From Burkholderiales bacterium (GTDB lineage: Bacteria > Pseudomonadota > Gammaproteobacteria > Burkholderiales > SG8-39), in NCBI GenBank assembly GCA_025929745.1, contig JAICPQ010000126.1, positions 1-7,921 on the forward strand: 7,921 nt of DNA. The letters are read 5' to 3'. The position numbers and the translations under genes are program-made. Of this stretch, positions 4,884 through 7,921 are shown piece by piece; the first letter of the stretch is position 1, and each line of letters opens with the position of its first letter. The notes below the pieces were generated by a model that saw only the letters and a list, made by a program, of their open reading frames with translations, ran no database searches and was not told the origin of the DNA.

Positions 4884-5782
4884 AGACATCGCTGAAGTTG
4901 AGCTTGATGGCTGCTGTGCTCGCCGCCGGTGGCTGCGCAACCCTTAGCCCGGAGGCCGAGCGCCAGCTCGAAGAAGCGCGCGCAAGCTACCGGTTCGTCT
5001 CGGAAGACCCGCGCGTGCAGCGCTACGCTGCCGTGGAGCTCGCTTCCGCCTCGACCGCCCTGCGCGAGGCCGAACGCCTCGCCGCCGAAGGCGGCAGTCC
5101 GGAGCTTGTCGAGCACAACGCCTATCTTGCCGAGCGTCGCTCGCGCACGGCACTGGGCACCGCACAAATTCGCCAGGTCGAGGCCGACATCGCCGTGGCG
5201 CGGGAAGACCGTCGCCGTACACAGCTCGAGGCGCGCGAGCGGGAAGCCGCCGCAGCGCGTGCCCGCGCGGAGCAGGCCGAAGCCGCGCGTCGCGAAGCCG
5301 AGCAACGTGCACAGCTCCTCGCGCGCGAGCGCGTGGAAAAAGAAAAGGTGTCAGTTGCCGCCACCGAACTGGCCGCGGAGGTGAAGCGGCTGGAAACCGA
5401 GCTCGCCGACGTGCGCGCGAAGCAGACCGACCGCGGCTGGATCCTGACGCTGAAGAACGAGCTCCTGTTCGATTCCGGTGGAGCGACGCTCAAGTCGGGG
5501 GCGCAGCGCGCGCTGGATAACCTCGCGCAATTCCTGCGCAAGCACCCGGAGCGCGACCTCGCCATCGAGGGCTTCACGGATTCCATCGGGTCGCCGGACT
5601 CGAACCAGCGCCTCTCCGAGCGCCGGGCGCACGCGGTCAAGGATGCACTGACCGGCCGCGGCATCGAATCGTGGCGCATCCATGCGCGCGGCTACGGACC
5701 GTCGTTCCCGGTTGCTTCGAACGCAACCGAGACCGGGCGTCAGCTGAATCGACGCGTCGAGATCGTGATCAATCCTTCGTAA
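4880..5782 (+). CDS. OmpA-domain lipoprotein with DUF4398-like and coiled-coil regions
   Basis: A 300-residue envelope protein that should tie the outer membrane to peptidoglycan. Residues 1-19 form a lipoprotein signal ending AAGGC (Cys19; a slightly loose lipobox). Residues 22-105 resemble DUF4398 and echo the preceding gene. Residues 105-183 are a highly charged Ala/Arg/Glu coiled coil. Residues 187-297 are an OmpA C-terminal domain with LLFDSGGATLKSGAQ and EGFTDSIGSPDSNQRL. The diaminopimelate-binding residues are present: Asp234 in FTD and Arg249 in the N-x2-L-S-x2-R-A-x2-V motif. It begins inside the stop codon of the small lipoprotein gene (ATGA). Only eight bases separate its stop from that of the convergent HtrA gene. 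OmpA-domain anchors of this shape include Pal and MotB-like proteins, but the DUF4398 part makes it distinct from Pal. Confidence 0.92.
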   Translation: MKTSLKLSLMAAVLAAGGCATLSPEAERQLEEARASYRFVSEDPRVQRYAAVELASASTALREAERLAAEGGSPELVEHNAYLAERRSRTALGTAQIRQVEADIAVAREDRRRTQLEAREREAAAARARAEQAEAARREAEQRAQLLARERVEKEKVSVAATELAAEVKRLETELADVRAKQTDRGWILTLKNELLFDSGGATLKSGAQRALDNLAQFLRKHPERDLAIEGFTDSIGSPDSNQRLSERRAHAVKDALTGRGIESWRIHARGYGPSFPVASNATETGRQLNRRVEIVINPS

Positions 5783-5790
5783 GAAGTTTT

Positions 5791-7191
5791 CTATCCCACT
5801 TCCACGGGGACGTAGACCGTCGCCTCGCCCCGGCGCACGAGGAGGGCGACGCTGTCGCCGCTTTTTTGCTCGGCGATCAGGCGGTTGAAGTCCTCCAGGC
5901 TCTTCAGCGCCTCACGACCCACGCCGACGATGATGTCTCCCGGGCGTAGAGGCGTGCGCGAGCCTTCGGCGCTCTCGATAACGAGGCCGTAGTCGATACC
6001 GAGCGCCTTGCGCTGCGCGGGCGCAAGCTCGCTCACGACAAGGCCTAACCGATTGGGCTTGCTCGTCTTGTCCGGCGCCGGCTTCGGCGCCTTTGCCTCG
6101 GCGACGAGCTCGCCGGCCACGAACTTCACTTCCTCGGCGTTGCCGTTTCTCCAGATGCGCAGCATCGCGCTCTGACCTGGTTTGGTCGCCGCCACGAGTC
6201 GCGGCAGCTTGTTCGGATCGTCGATCTCCTGGCCGTTGAAGGCCAGAACCACGTCACCGGGCTTGAGTCCCGCCTTGTCCGCGGGGCTGCCGGGTTCCAC
6301 GGTGGCGATAAGGGCGCCGTTCGCCTCTTTCAGCTGGAAAGACTGCGCGAGCTCCTTCGTCATCGGCTGAATGCGCACGCCGAGGCGTCCGCGCGTGACC
6401 TTGCCCTCAACCTGCAGTTGCTTGGAAACCTCGAGCGCAACCTCGATCGGGATCGCGAACGAGACGCCCATGTAGCCGCCGGTCTGGCTGTAGATCATGG
6501 AATTCACGCCAACGACCTCGCCGGCGAGGTTGATGAGCGGACCGCCCGAGTTGCCTGGGTTCACCGCGACGTCGGTCTGGATGAAAGGCACGTACGTCTC
6601 CGCCGGAAGCGAGCGCCCGGTCGCGCTCACGATGCCGGCCGTGATCGTGTTCTCGAAGCCGAATGGCGAGCCGATGGCGGCCACCCATTCGCCGGGCTGA
6701 AGCGACGCCGATTTGCCGAGCTTGACCGTCGGCAGCCCGCTCGCCTCGATCTTGAGAAGGGCGATGTCGGTGCGTTCGTCCGCCCCGATGACCTTTGCCT
6801 TGTACTCGCGCTTCGCATCGGCCAGGCGCACGGTCACCTGGCCGTCGCCGGCGACGACATGCGCGTTCGTGAGGACGTAGCCGTCGGCGCTGATGATGAA
6901 TCCCGAGCCAAGCCCAGCCCCCGGCGCACCGCGCTCGCGCTCCGGCGCGTCGGGCATGAAGCGGCGAAAGAATTCCTGCAACGGATCCTCGCCTTGCGGG
7001 GCGCGCGTGTTTCCGCGGGCCGGCTGCTGCTCGCGCTTGGTGATGACGTTCACCACGGCGGGGCCCTGCTGCTTCATGAGCGACGTGAAGTCGGGGAGAT
7101 TTGCGGCGCGCCCCCCGGCGGCAGACTTTTGCTGTGCGGGCGCGGCGACGGCGAAGCAGGTCAAAAGGACTACGGCGATGGCTTGTCTCAT
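5791..7191 (-). CDS. degP: HtrA/DegP family periplasmic serine protease
   Basis: A complete 466-residue Do-family protease and chaperone that degrades misfolded envelope proteins. The signal peptide is residues 1-19 (cleavage after APA). The trypsin-like domain spans about 35-265, with the catalytic triad His111 (LTNAHVV), Asp142 (RTDIALLK) and Ser215 (GNSGGPL). PDZ1 is about 268-355, with core SPADKAGLKPGDVVLAFNG. A Lys/Pro/Ala linker at 363-379 leads to PDZ2 (380-464). Length and two PDZ domains match DegP/DegQ/MucD (455-475); sequence alone does not decide between them. The loop before the catalytic His is moderate (residues 53-90, Arg/Pro/Gly-rich). The ATG at 7191 is chosen over that at 7251 because it gives a proper signal peptide, although its ribosome-binding site is weak. 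No sigma-E operon genes adjoin it. PDZ2 is closely similar to the stand-alone PDZ lipoprotein at 4029-4445. Confidence 0.96.
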   Translation of the reverse strand: MRQAIAVVLLTCFAVAAPAQQKSAAGGRAANLPDFTSLMKQQGPAVVNVITKREQQPARGNTRAPQGEDPLQEFFRRFMPDAPERERGAPGAGLGSGFIISADGYVLTNAHVVAGDGQVTVRLADAKREYKAKVIGADERTDIALLKIEASGLPTVKLGKSASLQPGEWVAAIGSPFGFENTITAGIVSATGRSLPAETYVPFIQTDVAVNPGNSGGPLINLAGEVVGVNSMIYSQTGGYMGVSFAIPIEVALEVSKQLQVEGKVTRGRLGVRIQPMTKELAQSFQLKEANGALIATVEPGSPADKAGLKPGDVVLAFNGQEIDDPNKLPRLVAATKPGQSAMLRIWRNGNAEEVKFVAGELVAEAKAPKPAPDKTSKPNRLGLVVSELAPAQRKALGIDYGLVIESAEGSRTPLRPGDIIVGVGREALKSLEDFNRLIAEQKSGDSVALLVRRGEATVYVPVEVG

Positions 7192-7200
7192 GGCATACCC

Positions 7201-7215
7201 GAAGCTGCAAGCTTC
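7201..7215 (-). other. Hairpin in the leader of the HtrA gene
   Basis: GAAGCT-GCA-AGCTTC is a perfect six-pair inverted repeat that ends nine bases before the HtrA ATG, where a ribosome would bind. In RNA it could reduce translation initiation and open under heat or other stress. The stem is short and may be chance. Confidence 0.3.
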
Positions 7216-7242
7216 AGGCCCGCGCCTTGCTTGCCCGGTTCG
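7214..7242 (-). promoter_or_regulatory. Weak sigma-E-like promoter candidate for the HtrA gene
   Basis: On the minus strand CGAACCG (7242-7236) keeps the GAAC core of the sigma-E -35 element GGAACTT. After 17 bases comes CCTGA (7218-7214), which differs from TCTGA by one base. The start of transcription would lie about 15 bases before the HtrA ATG. HtrA genes are known sigma-E targets in E. coli and Pseudomonas, but the match here is partial. Confidence 0.25.
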
Positions 7243-7266
7243 CGAGTTCATTCAACGGAGGCTGGC

Positions 7267-7557
7267 ATGATCATGCGTGTACTCGGAGCGCTCGGTATTG
7301 GAGCGCTGGCCATGTATTTCTTCGACCCCATATCCGGGAAGCGTCGTCGCGCTGTCGCGCGCGACCAGATGACGCACTACCAGAAGGAAGTCACGCAGTA
7401 CGCCGAAGGCACCGCCAAGGACCTGCGCAATCGCGCGCAAGGCTTTTATGCGGAAGCGCGCGGCATGATGGAACGTCGCATGGGACAGCGGCGCCAGGAC
7501 GGGCAGGGCGCGCAAGGTGCTCAGGGCTCGCAAGTCGACATCGAGCTGAACCGCTAG
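7267..7557 (+). CDS. Small membrane-anchored YtxH-like protein
   Basis: A 96-residue protein with one N-terminal membrane helix (residues 3-19), then FDPISGKRRRAVARDQ. This short DP-x-x-G-(K/R)-R-R-R motif marks the membrane exit in many small YtxH-like or glycine-zipper-like proteins. A helical region (residues 30-75) suited to coiled-coil pairing follows, then a low-complexity Gln/Gly/Ala tail (GQGAQGAQGSQ, residues 79-89). Proteins of this kind are often stress-associated and their role is unclear. The ATG at 7267 is chosen from ATGATCATG because GGAGG ends five bases before it; the open frame extends far upstream but only as the antisense of the HtrA gene. It is divergent from HtrA, with a 75-base shared upstream region, so joint stress regulation is possible. 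Confidence 0.85.
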   Translation: MIMRVLGALGIGALAMYFFDPISGKRRRAVARDQMTHYQKEVTQYAEGTAKDLRNRAQGFYAEARGMMERRMGQRRQDGQGAQGAQGSQVDIELNR

Positions 7558-7614
7558 ATGGCGTCGATGACGCGCACCATCGCGCAGATTCTGGCTGGGA
7601 TGCTCGTGTTCTAG
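7558..7614 (+). CDS. Possible 18-residue micro-ORF directly after the YtxH-like gene
   Basis: The TAG stop of the YtxH-like gene is followed without a gap by ATG and an open frame for MASMTRTIAQILAGMLVF, then TAG. The frame is the same, so reading through the first TAG would add this hydrophobic tail to the upstream protein. Its TAG and the stop of the convergent MFS gene share the palindrome CTAG at 7611-7614. It has no ribosome-binding site of its own. It may be chance, a gene remnant or a coupled micropeptide. Confidence 0.15.
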   Translation: MASMTRTIAQILAGMLVF

Positions 7615-7921
7615 GAGAGCGCCGCAGCGCGCCCGCGCTCCACGTCGATTCCGCGCAGTAGCACCAGGCCAATCACGAAGTAGATGCCGGTCACGAAGAT
7701 CCCAAGGCGGTGGTTGCCGGGAAAGAGCAGGGTGACCGCGCCGTACGTGAGCGGGCCGAAGATCGACGCCGCCTTCACGGCGAGGCCCCAGAGGCCGAAG
7801 AATTCGGCGAGCCGCTTCGGCGGCGCGAGGTAGCCGACGACCGCGCGGCCCGCGGCCTGCGCGGAGCCCATGCATAGCCCGGCGAGGTTGGCTGCAAGCC
7901 AGAACGACGCGGCGCTCTCCG
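7611..7921 (-). CDS. MFS transporter, UMF1/Atg22-like family, C-terminal part only
   Basis: The last 102 residues of a membrane transporter whose 5' part lies beyond the right edge. The visible part starts inside a helix (FWLAANLAGLCMGSAQA). It continues with SAQAAGRAVVGYLAPPKRLAEFFGL-type sequence, then KAASIFGPLTYGAV and a last helix (RLGIFVTGIYFVIGLVLL), and ends RGIDVERGRAAALS. The order G-S-x-Q-A, (L/V)xPP, AEFFG(L/F) with K-A-A-S-I-x-GP is characteristic of the UMF1 branch of the major facilitator superfamily, related to yeast Atg22. Substrates of the bacterial members are mostly unknown. Three to four membrane segments are visible. Its stop is 53 bases from the end of the convergent YtxH-like gene. 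Confidence 0.88.
   Translation of the reverse strand, partial: ESAASFWLAANLAGLCMGSAQAAGRAVVGYLAPPKRLAEFFGLWGLAVKAASIFGPLTYGAVTLLFPGNHRLGIFVTGIYFVIGLVLLRGIDVERGRAAALS

Noticed and set aside
5783..5790. Terminator between the OmpA-domain gene and the HtrA gene
   Set aside because: Only eight bases separate the two stops and I see no hairpin with a T-run on either strand nearby.
7192..7251. Upstream ATG at 7251 for the HtrA gene
   Set aside because: It would place 20 polar residues before the signal peptide and has no ribosome-binding site.
6418..7266. Long plus-strand open frame running into the YtxH-like gene
   Set aside because: It is antisense to the HtrA protease, whose catalytic triad and PDZ domains are unmistakable; the His/Asp/Arg-rich composition is typical of antisense frames in GC-rich DNA. 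Only the part from 7267 is real.

Overview
The window is GC-rich, densely packed chromosomal DNA from a Gram-negative bacterium. Lipoboxes, an OmpA-type peptidoglycan anchor, a periplasmic HtrA protease, an AzlCD exporter and paired PRC-barrel domains all point to a proteobacterium. Gene content and codon use look betaproteobacterial (Burkholderiales or a relative), but there is no rRNA or other marker to prove this. I see no tRNA, rRNA, CRISPR array, insertion sequence, integrase or phage gene, and no gene-free stretch longer than about 130 bases.

Left block (1-2855, minus strand): five genes in one overlapping series, read from right to left. They are a plant type-II/Prx5-like peroxiredoxin, a secreted protein with ten cysteines in a 46-residue repeat, azlC, azlD, and a signal-peptide-bearing M16 zinc peptidase that runs off the left edge. 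Every junction overlaps (4, 11, 4 and 13 bases), so the block is probably one transcript with coupled translation. The azlC start is odd: the only well-placed codon is GTA.

Middle block (2917-4054, plus strand): a 67-residue two-helix membrane protein, a double PRC-barrel protein that may be translated from a leaderless mRNA, and a small secreted Lys/Ala/Pro-rich protein. Upstream of the last gene are an 11-base-period direct repeat and a perfect stem-loop.

Right block (4029-7191): four envelope genes. A PDZ-only lipoprotein (minus) is divergent from a coupled pair of plus-strand lipoproteins: a small DUF4398-like protein, and a DUF4398-like/coiled-coil/OmpA-C protein. A complete HtrA/DegP protease (minus) converges on that pair. 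The PDZ-only lipoprotein clearly resembles the second PDZ domain of the HtrA, so the two are probably related by duplication and may share ligands or regulate one another.

Right edge (7267-7921): a 96-residue YtxH-like membrane-anchored protein (plus) converges on the C-terminal part of an MFS transporter of the UMF1/Atg22-like type (minus).

Most of this is ordinary envelope and stress-related housekeeping. The least explained parts are the Cys-repeat secreted protein coupled to a peroxiredoxin gene, the stand-alone PDZ lipoprotein related to HtrA, and the non-canonical azlC start. Nothing here looks like a defence system or a mobile element.
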